From an uncultured Mycoplasmatota bacterium (GTDB lineage Bacteria; Bacillota_I; Bacilli_A; RF39; UBA660), in assembly GCA_900548725.1 (NCBI GenBank), contig URLV01000035.1, positions 1-10,998 on the forward strand: a DNA stretch of 10,998 nt, written 5' to 3'. Positions 1 through 5,829 of the stretch are shown here, in pieces (within the stretch, counting starts at the first letter, position 1; every line of letters starts with the position of its first letter). The position numbers and the translations under genes were made by a program. The notes beneath the pieces were generated by a model. The model had not been told where the DNA came from, did not search any database, and was given only the letters and a program-made list of their open reading frames with translations.

Positions 1-3
1 CAT
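1..3 (-). CDS. Possible start codon of the next minus-strand gene (edge, partial)
   Basis: The first three bases read ATG on the minus strand. They are preceded by AAAGGTG (10-16), a fair Shine-Dalgarno sequence, with a 6-base spacer. Only the initiator methionine lies inside the window, so the product cannot be read. In many Firmicutes secA is followed by prfB (peptide chain release factor 2), so prfB is the first guess from gene order alone. The 106 bases between this codon and secA hold no other gene. Confidence 0.35.
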
Positions 4-55
4 TGTTCACACCTTTATTTTACTACATATTTTTAATATTTTGTGGACAAGTTAT

Positions 56-94
56 AAAAATCGAACCAATTTATAATTTTTATAATTATTAGTT
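56..94 (-). terminator. Weak candidate terminator after secA
   Basis: Downstream of the secA stop, a 7-base arm AACTAAT (88-94) can pair with ATTGGTT (64-70), with one G-U pair. It encloses an AT-only inner region and is followed two bases later by five U residues (56-60). The stem is AT-rich and the loop is long, so this is a weak call. No better terminator is visible between secA and the left edge. Confidence 0.3.
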
Positions 95-109
95 TTCCGT
101 TATTTTATG

Positions 110-2605
110 CTACTTCCCACAGCATTGTTTGTATTTTTTTCCACTTCCACATGGACACTTATCATTTCTTCCAACTTTTTTATCGTTCTTTTTAGGAGAT
201 TTTTTTAGTGGTTCTTTAGTATCATTTGTTTTTTCAACTTTATTAGTTTTAGAATTATTATTTTGAGTTATTTGCATGTGTAGTAAGAAATTAGCTATTT
301 GTTCATCAATAGAATCTTCCATTCTTTCAAATATTTGATATCCTTCCATTGCATAAGCTTGTAATGGATTTGTTTGTGCATAACCACGTAGTCCAATACC
401 TTCTCTTAATTGTTCCATTGAACTTATATGTTTAACCCATGCTTCATCTATTACTTTTAAAGAAATATGTCTTTCAAAATCGTTTATAACTGATTCTGGA
501 ATATCTTTAACTTTGGCATTTAATTCTTCAACTATAACATCACTTATTTTATCAGCAACTTCACTTGGATTTTTTGATTTTATTTCATCTACAGTAATCT
601 TATGACGTCTTAATATATTTGCATTCATATGATTTACTATTGCTTCATAATCATTATCAGTTAAGTATCCTTCTGGAGCGATATGATCGTTTACTAATTT
701 ATCTATGAAATCTCTTATAACTTCTATAGAAATGTCATTAACATTTTCTGAATCTATTAATTCATTTCTTCTATCATAGATTATTTTTCTTTGTTCACTT
801 ACTATGTTATCATAATCAAGTAAGTTTTTACGCATATCGTAGTTGTTTCCTTCTACTTTCTTTTGTGCGCCTTCAATTTGACGACTTAAGAATTTATTAG
901 TTATATCTTGATCTTCTGGATAACCAGTTCTTTTTATTATATCTCTAACTTTTTCTGCACCAAATCTTCTCATTAATTCATCTTCAAAAGATATAAAGAA
1001 TTGTGAATAACCTGGGTCTCCTTGACGTCCAGCACGTCCACGTAATTGGTTATCTATACGACGTGATTCATGTCTTTCAGTACCTATTACACATAATCCA
1101 CCTAATTCTTTTACACCAGGTGCTAGTTTGATATCTGTACCACGACCAGCCATGTTAGTTGCAATTGTTATTGCTCCTATTTCACCAGCTTTAGCAATTA
1201 TTTCAGCTTCTCTTGCATGGTTTTTAGCATTTAATACTTCATGAGGTAATTTTTCTTTTTGTAATAGTTTACTTAATCTTTCGTTTGATTCAACAGAAAT
1301 TGTACCAACTAATATTGGTTGTCCTGTTGCATGAACCTTTTTAATAAATTCAACTATTGCTTTATATTTACCTTTTTCAGTAGAATAAATTTTATCTACC
1401 ATATCTTCTCTTATACATGGTCTATTTGTTGGTATTTCAATAACATACATGTTATAAATATCTCTAAATTCTTCTTCTTCTGTTTTTGCAGTACCAGTCA
1501 TACCAGCTATTTTTTTATACATTCTAAATAAATTTTGGAATGTTATAGTTGCTAATGTTTGAGTTTCTTCATTAATTTTAACTCCTTCTTTAGCTTCTAT
1601 AGCTTGATGTAATCCATCTGAAAATTGTCTTCCTTGCATTAAACGTCCAGTAAATTGATCTACTATTAATACTTCTCCATCTTTAACAACATAATCAACG
1701 TCATTAGCCATACCATAATTTGCTTTTAATGCTTGGTTAATATGATGGACTAATGCAGCATTTTCTACATCGTATAAGTTATCTAATTTAAAATGTTTTT
1801 CTAATTTTTCTGACCCTTCTTCTGTTAATAAAACAGATTTAGTTTTTTCATCTAAAGTATAATCAGTTTCTTTATTTAATTTCTTTACTGCTTTATCAGC
1901 ATCTCTATAAAGGTTTGCTGAATTAAATTTTCCACCTGATATGATTAATGGAGTTCTTGCTTCATCTATTAACATAGAGTCAACTTCATCTAGAATACAG
2001 AAGTTAAGTGGTCTTAAACATCTATCTTCTTTTCTCATTACCATATTATCTCTTAAATAATCGAAACCTACTTCATTATTTGTTGTATATGTTATATCAC
2101 AATTATAAACTTTTCTTTTTTCTATAGGAGATAATTCTCTTAAATTAACACCAACACTTATTCCTAAAAATTCAAATATTGGTCCCATCCATTCTGCATT
2201 ACGTTGTGTTAAGTATTCATTTACAGTAATAACATGTACACCTTCACCAGATAATGCATTTAGGTAAGCTGGTAAAATTGTTGTTAATGTTTTACCTTCA
2301 CCAGTTTTCATTTCTGCTATATTACCAAAGTGAATTGCAAGTCCACCTAATAATTGAACATAGAATGGTTTTTCTCCTATCTTTCTATATGCAGCTTCTC
2401 TTGCTGTTGCAAATGCAGGAACTATGATGTCATCTAAAGTTTTACCACTAGCAAGTTCTGCTTTTAATTTATCTGTCATTCCTTGTAAATCTTTATCTGA
2501 CATTTTAGAATATTCTTCATCTAATGCCTCTATTTCATCTGCAATTTTTCTAAACCTCTTTAATTCTTTATATTCTGTATCTACTAATCTTTTAATAATT
2601 CCCAT
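110..2605 (-). CDS. secA: Preprotein translocase ATPase SecA
   Basis: SecA is the cytoplasmic ATPase that pushes unfolded secretory proteins through the SecYEG channel. The 831-residue length is normal for the family (the B. subtilis protein is about 840). Visible marks are the Walker A loop KTGEGKT near residues 100-106, Walker B DEVD at 206-209, a preprotein-crosslinking region at about 220-350, TNMAGRGTDI at 483-492, and the arginine-finger region QLRGRAGRQGDPG at 520-532. After a lysine-rich linker it ends in a zinc-binding SEC-C motif (CPCGSGKKYKQCC, the last 15 residues), which contacts SecB or ribosomes in other bacteria. The ATG start is supported by GGAGG (2613-2617) at a 7-base spacing. 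The gene lies downstream of hpf and has its own extended -10 promoter. It is intact with no odd residues. This SecA probably also exports AgrD-independent cargo, but nothing here links it to the Agr locus. Confidence 0.98.
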   Translation of the reverse strand: MGIIKRLVDTEYKELKRFRKIADEIEALDEEYSKMSDKDLQGMTDKLKAELASGKTLDDIIVPAFATAREAAYRKIGEKPFYVQLLGGLAIHFGNIAEMKTGEGKTLTTILPAYLNALSGEGVHVITVNEYLTQRNAEWMGPIFEFLGISVGVNLRELSPIEKRKVYNCDITYTTNNEVGFDYLRDNMVMRKEDRCLRPLNFCILDEVDSMLIDEARTPLIISGGKFNSANLYRDADKAVKKLNKETDYTLDEKTKSVLLTEEGSEKLEKHFKLDNLYDVENAALVHHINQALKANYGMANDVDYVVKDGEVLIVDQFTGRLMQGRQFSDGLHQAIEAKEGVKINEETQTLATITFQNLFRMYKKIAGMTGTAKTEEEEFRDIYNMYVIEIPTNRPCIREDMVDKIYSTEKGKYKAIVEFIKKVHATGQPILVGTISVESNERLSKLLQKEKLPHEVLNAKNHAREAEIIAKAGEIGAITIATNMAGRGTDIKLAPGVKELGGLCVIGTERHESRRIDNQLRGRAGRQGDPGYSQFFISFEDELMRRFGAEKVRDIIKRTGYPEDQDITNKFLSRQIEGAQKKVEGNNYDMRKNLLDYDNIVSEQRKIIYDRRNELIDSENVNDISIEVIRDFIDKLVNDHIAPEGYLTDNDYEAIVNHMNANILRRHKITVDEIKSKNPSEVADKISDVIVEELNAKVKDIPESVINDFERHISLKVIDEAWVKHISSMEQLREGIGLRGYAQTNPLQAYAMEGYQIFERMEDSIDEQIANFLLHMQITQNNNSKTNKVEKTNDTKEPLKKSPKKNDKKVGRNDKCPCGSGKKYKQCCGK

Positions 2606-2627
2606 ATTAATTCCTCCGATAATATAT

Positions 2628-2636
2628 ATTATAACA
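2628..2636 (-). promoter_or_regulatory. Extended -10 promoter of secA
   Basis: The minus strand reads TGTTATAAT here, a perfect extended -10 (TGNTATAAT). A hexamer at the normal -35 distance (TGTAAA, 2651-2656) matches the consensus poorly and lies inside the hpf terminator loop. The start point would fall near 2621, giving a leader of only about 16 bases before the secA ATG. Confidence 0.6.
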
Positions 2637-2639
2637 TAG

Positions 2640-2661
2640 AAAAAAAGAGTTTTACACTCTT
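2640..2661 (-). terminator. Intrinsic terminator of hpf, overlapping its stop codon
   Basis: On the minus strand AAGAGT (2656-2661) and ACTCTT (2645-2650) form a perfect 6-bp stem with a 5-base loop, followed by a run of U (2640-2644). The stem includes two bases of the hpf stop codon (2660-2662). The secA extended -10 begins only four bases beyond the U-run. Confidence 0.75.
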
Positions 2662-3199
2662 AATTTGAATTTAATATACCAAATTTACCATCTTTTCTTC
2701 TATAAAGTACTGAAATGCAGTCTTCATCAACATTTTTGAACATAAAGAAGTCATGATTTAACAATTCCATTTGTAAAATTGCTTCTTCTTCGTCCATAGG
2801 TTTTACATCAATTGTTTTTCTTTTAACAATTAAATCTTCATCTTCATCTATATCATTTTCAAATTCTTCTATGAAATCAAAATTGAAATCCATAAAATTT
2901 TCTTTTTTATATCTATCATTTAATCTTGTTTTATTTTTTCTAATTTGTCTTTCTAATTTGTCTAATACTAAATCTATTGCAGCATATAAATCATCATTTC
3001 TTTCTTCTGCACGTAAAGTATACTTGTTAGTTGGTATAGTTATTTCAATAATTTCTTTGTTATTAGCAACTTTAACTATTACTTTTGCTTCAATATCATC
3101 ATTATCAAAATATTTTTCTAATCTTTTTGTTTTATCTTCAATGTAATTTTTTATTGCATCAGTTACAACTAATTTATCTCCTCTAATATTTAATTTCAT
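2660..3199 (-). CDS. hpf: Ribosome hibernation promoting factor, long form
   Basis: Long-form HPF binds the 30S decoding region in slow growth and joins two 70S ribosomes into inactive 100S dimers. The 179 residues show the two expected parts. An N-terminal S30AE/YfiA-type domain spans about 1-95 (MKLNIRGDKLVVTDAIKNYI, then basic helices with RQIRKNK near 85-90). An acidic linker (about 105-122) leads to a C-terminal dimerisation domain, 124-179, with the family marks KRKTIDVKPMDEEEAILQM and VLYRRKDGKFGIL. The length separates it from the short HPF/YfiA of proteobacteria. The ATG start has AGGAG (3209-3213) at a 9-base spacing. It lies between csp and secA, a common Firmicutes order. The dimerisation tail is intact, so 100S formation is expected. 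Confidence 0.96.
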   Translation of the reverse strand: MKLNIRGDKLVVTDAIKNYIEDKTKRLEKYFDNDDIEAKVIVKVANNKEIIEITIPTNKYTLRAEERNDDLYAAIDLVLDKLERQIRKNKTRLNDRYKKENFMDFNFDFIEEFENDIDEDEDLIVKRKTIDVKPMDEEEAILQMELLNHDFFMFKNVDEDCISVLYRRKDGKFGILNSN

Positions 3200-3219
3200 A
3201 ATATCACTCTCCTATTTAA

Positions 3220-3228
3220 ATTATATCA
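3220..3228 (-). promoter_or_regulatory. Extended -10 promoter of hpf
   Basis: The minus strand reads TGATATAAT, a perfect extended -10. The -35 position falls in the csp terminator (TTGTAG with a 17-base spacer), which matches only the TTG of the consensus. The expected start near 3213 sits on the Shine-Dalgarno site, so the leader would be very short. Confidence 0.6.
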
Positions 3229-3235
3229 AAACAAG

Positions 3236-3258
3236 AAAAAAACTACAATACTGTAGTT
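3236..3258 (-). terminator. Intrinsic terminator of csp, overlapping its stop codon
   Basis: AACTACA (3252-3258) and TGTAGTT (3241-3247) form a perfect 7-bp stem with a GTAT loop. The stem runs directly into further U residues (3236-3240). The csp stop codon TAG (3243-3245) is part of the 3' arm, and the last four codons of csp encode the rest of the hairpin. Confidence 0.85.
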
Positions 3259-3458
3259 AATTCTACTTGGCAAACTTCTATAGCTTGCAAGCCTTTGCCT
3301 GTTTCGATTAGTTTGAAGTCAACAATATCTCCTTCTTTTAGAGTTTTGTAGCCTTCTTTTTTAATGGCTGAATAATGAACGAAGATATCTTCTAAATCAT
3401 TATATTCAATGAATCCATATCCTTTTTCATTATTGAACCACTTTACCTTACCACGCAC
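3243..3458 (-). CDS. csp: Cold-shock family nucleic-acid chaperone
   Basis: This is a small single-domain cold-shock protein that binds single-stranded RNA and DNA and melts RNA structure. From the chosen GTG start it has 71 residues and begins MRGKVKWFNNEKGYGFIEY, the usual opening of the family. RNP1 is KGYGFIEY (12-19) and RNP2 is DIFVHYS (24-30), with the aromatic residues W7, F18, F26 and H28 in place. In-frame alternatives are TTG at 3476 and ATG at 3467. GTG at 3458 is preferred because GGAAAGG (3468-3474) lies 9 bases upstream of it, whereas the same site abuts the ATG and lies inside the TTG version. The gene is transcribed away from agrB and is followed by its own terminator. It has a leader of about 98 bases, long compared with its neighbours. 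Confidence 0.93.
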   Translation of the reverse strand: MRGKVKWFNNEKGYGFIEYNDLEDIFVHYSAIKKEGYKTLKEGDIVDFKLIETGKGLQAIEVCQVELTTVL

Positions 3459-3556
3459 AGCTATCATCCTTTCCAAAAAAATATTTTTACTCCATGTCCA
3501 CAGCTGATACTAAATTAATTTTTGTCGACAATTTACTATTTTTCTCTCACAGTGAC
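3459..3556 (-). promoter_or_regulatory. Long 5' leader of csp mRNA with palindromes
   Basis: If transcription starts just below the extended -10 at 3563-3571, the csp mRNA has an untranslated leader of about 98 bases. It contains the 10-base palindrome TTGTCGACAA (3522-3531), flanked by arms TAAATT and AATTTA that could pair. The 9-base palindrome TCACAGTGA (3547-3555) lies at the very 5' end. Long structured leaders act as cold sensors in cspA-type genes of other bacteria. That role here is inference only. Confidence 0.4.
3468..3474 (-). promoter_or_regulatory. Shine-Dalgarno site that decides the csp start
   Basis: GGAAAGG lies 9 bases upstream of GTG 3456-3458. It is directly against ATG 3465-3467 and inside the reading frame that starts at TTG 3474-3476. 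Only the GTG start leaves room for normal ribosome placement. Confidence 0.65.
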
Positions 3557-3562
3557 ATCCTC

Positions 3563-3571
3563 AGTATATCA
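3563..3571 (-). promoter_or_regulatory. Extended -10 promoter of csp
   Basis: The minus strand reads TGATATACT (TG-N-TATACT). No good -35 is present at 17 bases; TTACAT lies at a 19-base spacing. Start expected near 3556. Confidence 0.55.
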
Positions 3572-3670
3572 AAAAACATGTATTTATATGTAACCTATGT
3601 TCAAAATATAAGATTTTGTGTTTGTTTAGCATAAAAATTAACGATACATTTTTTTTGCTTGCTATTCAGA

Positions 3671-3699
3671 CCATTTAAGTAATGATTTGTGCATTCTAG
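3671..3699 (+). promoter_or_regulatory. Candidate AgrA (LytTR) binding direct repeats upstream of agrB
   Basis: CCATTTAAG (3671-3679) and GCATTCTAG (3691-3699) are two 9-base half-sites in the same orientation, 20 bases apart start to start and identical at 6 of 9 positions. The first matches 7 of 9 bases of the S. aureus AgrA half-site ACAGTTAAG, and the second matches 5 of 9. S. aureus sites are spaced about 21 bases apart. The pair ends directly at the weak -35 region of the agrB promoter, where an activator that contacts polymerase would sit. The match is modest and the call rests mostly on position. Confidence 0.4.
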
Positions 3700-3728
3700 A
3701 CATTTTTCGACTTTTTTTATTTTATGAT
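3700..3728 (+). promoter_or_regulatory. agrBD promoter with weak -35
   Basis: TATGAT (3723-3728) is a good -10. Seventeen bases upstream, ACATTT (3700-3705) is a poor -35, as expected for an activator-dependent promoter. Transcription would start near 3735, just before the ribosome binding site AAAGGA (3738-3743). The ATG codons at 3724 and 3727 lie inside this -10 and would not be in the mRNA. Confidence 0.45.
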
Positions 3729-3737
3729 GTTTATAGT

Positions 3738-3743
3738 AAAGGA
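3738..3743 (+). promoter_or_regulatory. Shine-Dalgarno site that decides the agrB start
   Basis: AAAGGA lies 7 bases upstream of ATG 3751. The upstream in-frame ATGs at 3724 and 3727 are preceded only by T-rich sequence without any Shine-Dalgarno match. Confidence 0.7.
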
Positions 3744-3750
3744 AAAAAAT

Positions 3751-4371
3751 ATGAAAGAAAAAGTAGTAAATAATATAATGGTTAGAATTAATAATAATTA
3801 TGATTTTGACGATATTAAGTTGGAAGAAATAAAATATGGACTACTGGGTTTATATTCTTTAATAACAAAAACTACAGCCATCATAGTATTATCTTTATTA
3901 TTAGGTTTTTTTAAGAAATTTATAATTTTTTTAATATTTTATTCTATATTGAGAAGTGTAAGTTTTGGTTGTCATGCAAAGACAAATTTTCAATGCTGGA
4001 TATTTAGTACATTACTTTTGTTGGGAACTCCTTATTTATTTAGTATTTTAAAGATTAATATATTAACAAAAAATATATTCTGGATTATTTTATTTATTAA
4101 CTTTTTAATTTTTAGTCCAGCGGACACAGACAAAAGACCTATGATTAATAAAACAAGAAAAATGAAATTTAAATTTACTTCATTAATAATTTGTACTATG
4201 TATTTATTTATAATTAATAAATTACCTAGTATATCTAATTTAATAGTTGCTTCAATGTTTTTAGAAGGATTATTAATAAATCCATTAGGATATATCTTAA
4301 TGGGACAAAAAGTTAGGTTTAATTTAAATGATATATATTTATTTAAACAAAAAAAGGAAGGAGGTAAATAA
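3751..4371 (+). CDS. agrB: AgrB-type peptide-processing membrane protease
   Basis: AgrB is an integral-membrane cysteine protease that removes the C-terminal tail of the AgrD precursor and closes the signal ring. From ATG 3751 the protein has 206 residues (215 if ATG 3724 is used). The catalytic block reads RSVSFGCHAKTNFQCWIFS. His75 and Cys82 are seven residues apart, the same spacing as His77/Cys84 of S. aureus AgrB. The second family mark SPADTDKRP follows at about 122-130. About five or six hydrophobic segments surround these motifs. The start is set by AAAGGA at 3738-3743. One base separates its stop from agrD, whose Shine-Dalgarno site lies in the last codons of agrB, so the two are translated as a pair. 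The gene is an intact, clear member of the family. An extra Cys next to the catalytic His (FGCHA) replaces the more usual Gly or Ala. Confidence 0.95.
   Translation: MKEKVVNNIMVRINNNYDFDDIKLEEIKYGLLGLYSLITKTTAIIVLSLLLGFFKKFIIFLIFYSILRSVSFGCHAKTNFQCWIFSTLLLLGTPYLFSILKINILTKNIFWIILFINFLIFSPADTDKRPMINKTRKMKFKFTSLIICTMYLFIINKLPSISNLIVASMFLEGLLINPLGYILMGQKVRFNLNDIYLFKQKKEGGK
4356..4365 (+). promoter_or_regulatory. Strong Shine-Dalgarno site of agrD inside agrB
   Basis: GGAAGGAGGT contains the full anti-SD complement AAGGAGGT (4358-4365), 7 bases before the agrD ATG. It is the strongest ribosome binding site in this part of the window, as fits a highly translated signal precursor. Confidence 0.8.
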
Positions 4372-4372
4372 A

Positions 4373-4477
4373 ATGTTAGAACTATTAGCAAAATTAGGTG
4401 CTGCTGTTGCTGCTACTCCATTTACAACTCATTGGATTTTTGATGAACCTGAATGTCCAGAATCATTAATTAAATAA
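4373..4477 (+). CDS. agrD: AgrD-like cyclic autoinducer precursor (34 aa, Thr at the ring position)
   Basis: This is the precursor of the secreted quorum-sensing peptide. It has three parts: an amphipathic leader MLELLAKLGAAVA (1-13), a core TPFTTHWIF (15-23) and an acidic tail DEPECPESL (24-32) plus IK. The tail aligns without a gap to DEVEVPKEL of S. aureus AgrD-I, including the Glu and Leu (E34 and L41 there, E25 and L32 here) reported as needed for processing. Counting back from the cut site, the ring-forming Cys28 of S. aureus falls on Thr19. The predicted ring is therefore Thr19-His-Trp-Ile-Phe23, closed as a lactone. The only cysteine, Cys28, is in the tail. At 34 residues it is shorter than typical AgrD (about 42-53). 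It follows agrB by one base with a near-perfect ribosome binding site and precedes a terminator. Identity as the AgrB substrate is well supported; the ring chemistry is inference. Confidence 0.9.
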   Translation: MLELLAKLGAAVAATPFTTHWIFDEPECPESLIK

Positions 4478-4490
4478 ATTGATTTTTGTT

Positions 4491-4520
4491 AAAAAACTAG
4501 TTAAATTTTACTAGTTTTTT
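4491..4520 (+). terminator. Terminator of agrBD (could work both ways)
   Basis: AAAAAACTAGT (4491-4501) and ACTAGTTTTTT (4510-4520) are perfect 11-bp inverted repeats around an 8-base loop. The 3' arm ends in six U on the plus strand, 13 bases after the agrD stop. The A-rich 5' arm gives the same layout on the minus strand. Confidence 0.85.
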
Positions 4521-4533
4521 ATTGATTTAAATT

Positions 4534-4562
4534 AAAAAAATTTCACTATAATTTTAGTGAAA
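4534..4562 (-). terminator. Terminator of the agrA-agrC unit
   Basis: On the minus strand TTTCACTA (4555-4562) pairs with TAGTGAAA (4541-4548) in an 8-bp stem with a 6-base loop. Seven U follow (4534-4540). The stem begins four bases after the agrC stop codon. Together with the agrBD terminator it separates the two converging units. Confidence 0.85.
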
Positions 4563-4566
4563 CCTT

Positions 4567-5829
4567 CTATTTTTTGTTTATTAATTCTATCTTACTTATA
4601 AAAACATTATTTTCTACAGTAAAACCTACTTTTATATTTTTATCCTTTACTTTATTTACATAATTTAAGCCTATACCAGAATTTCTTTTTTTTGTACTAT
4701 AATTTTTAGTACCTATTAATTCACAATCTATTTCATTATTGAAATTATTTAATATATTTATTTGTAATTTGTTATTTTCTTCCATAAAATTTACTACTAC
4801 AAAATTATTAGAAGTATTTTTTGTTGCTTCTACTGCATTATCTATTAGTATTCCTAATATATTACTTATATTAATAATATTTTTATAATTCCCTTTAATA
4901 TCTTTAACATTTGCGATTATTTTAACATTATTTTTTTCTGCTTCTTTTTGTTTTAAATAGATGATGCCTTGAATACCTTCTGGTATTTTTTCTAAATCAT
5001 TAATCCAATCAAACTGTTTTTTATATTTTTTTATTAATTTTTCTATAGTATTATCTAATTCATTTTCATCAACTAATTTTAAACTATATAAGTCATGTTT
5101 GAAATTATGTTTCAATTCCCTACATTCTTCAATAGTCTTTTTATATGCTTGATTTGTTGATAAAATATTTTTATTTCTATCAGATAATACCAAATTTGAC
5201 TTTTTTTCGTTTAAAATGATTATTACGCTAAGAATAATAAATATAAAACAAACACTGCTTATAAATAATACATAGTGATTATTAAGATCTTTTGCTCTAA
5301 TTACTTCAATGAAAGTTATAAATGATGTAAATATTAAAACATATCCATAAAAATCATTACTATTACAAAATAAATTTTCTATTTTATTAAAAAAATCAAT
5401 GATCTTTTTGTTACTAAAAAATAATAACAATATTAATATATTTATAAAATTAAATAATGTTTTAACCCACATTGTTGTATTAAAAAAATCAATGTTTTTC
5501 AAATTGCTGGTAACTAACAATGCCATTAATAACTCACATAAAATACTAACAAACGAATAAATAAAAGTATATAAAATTGTCTTTTTTAGATTAACTCTAA
5601 ATAAAATTTTATTTAATAAGATTGATATTATAAATGCACATAATATTCTTATGCAAAGTAAATTATAAATATTATTTAAACTTACTAAAACTATTTCTAA
5701 AATAATTAATAATATTTTATATATATTAAGTTTTAATTCACATTTTGATAATTGTTTAAATGAGTAAATCATTGTTACTGTTAGTATAGACTCTAAAAAC
5801 AAAATATATAATAAGTACTTTAAACTCAT
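4567..5829 (-). CDS. agrC: AgrC-type sensor histidine kinase
   Basis: AgrC is the membrane receptor that binds the extracellular cyclic peptide and phosphorylates AgrA. The 420 residues split into an N-terminal membrane sensor (about 1-207, six or seven hydrophobic segments) and a cytoplasmic kinase part. The phosphoacceptor region reads LKHNFKHDLYSL with F-K-H245-D, like the F-R-H-D of staphylococcal AgrC (HPK10 type). The GHKL ATPase domain shows the N box GILIDNAVEAT (326-336) and the glycine box NSGIGLNYV (383-391). Its ATG overlaps the agrA stop as ATGA (5826-5829), with GAGGTGG just upstream, so translation is coupled. It is the last gene of its unit. Gene order is A then C, the reverse of S. 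aureus. All key kinase residues are present. The peptide it detects is presumably the product of the agrD opposite. Confidence 0.93.
   Translation of the reverse strand: MSLKYLLYILFLESILTVTMIYSFKQLSKCELKLNIYKILLIILEIVLVSLNNIYNLLCIRILCAFIISILLNKILFRVNLKKTILYTFIYSFVSILCELLMALLVTSNLKNIDFFNTTMWVKTLFNFINILILLLFFSNKKIIDFFNKIENLFCNSNDFYGYVLIFTSFITFIEVIRAKDLNNHYVLFISSVCFIFIILSVIIILNEKKSNLVLSDRNKNILSTNQAYKKTIEECRELKHNFKHDLYSLKLVDENELDNTIEKLIKKYKKQFDWINDLEKIPEGIQGIIYLKQKEAEKNNVKIIANVKDIKGNYKNIINISNILGILIDNAVEATKNTSNNFVVVNFMEENNKLQINILNNFNNEIDCELIGTKNYSTKKRNSGIGLNYVNKVKDKNIKVGFTVENNVFISKIELINKK

Noticed and set aside
3602..3618. Inverted repeat CAAAAT-ATTTTG as a terminator or operator between csp and agrB
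   Set aside because: The stem is six mostly A-T pairs without a U-run on either strand, and it terminates no gene. It is expected by chance at this base composition.
3477..3750. An RNAIII-like effector RNA gene in the csp-agrB gap
   Set aside because: Apart from the csp and agrB control regions there is no room for a long RNA with its own promoter and terminator, and no hairpin plus U-run is present.
4032..4391. 119-residue open frame on the minus strand opposite agrB
   Set aside because: It lies wholly antisense to a clearly conserved agrB, has no family marks, and AT-rich coding DNA easily gives such antisense frames.
4454..4465. Cys28 of AgrD as the thiolactone ring residue
   Set aside because: It lies in the tail motif (EPECPESL) that aligns with DEVEVPKEL of S. 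aureus AgrD. A ring starting there would be hydrophilic and would leave no tail for AgrB to remove.
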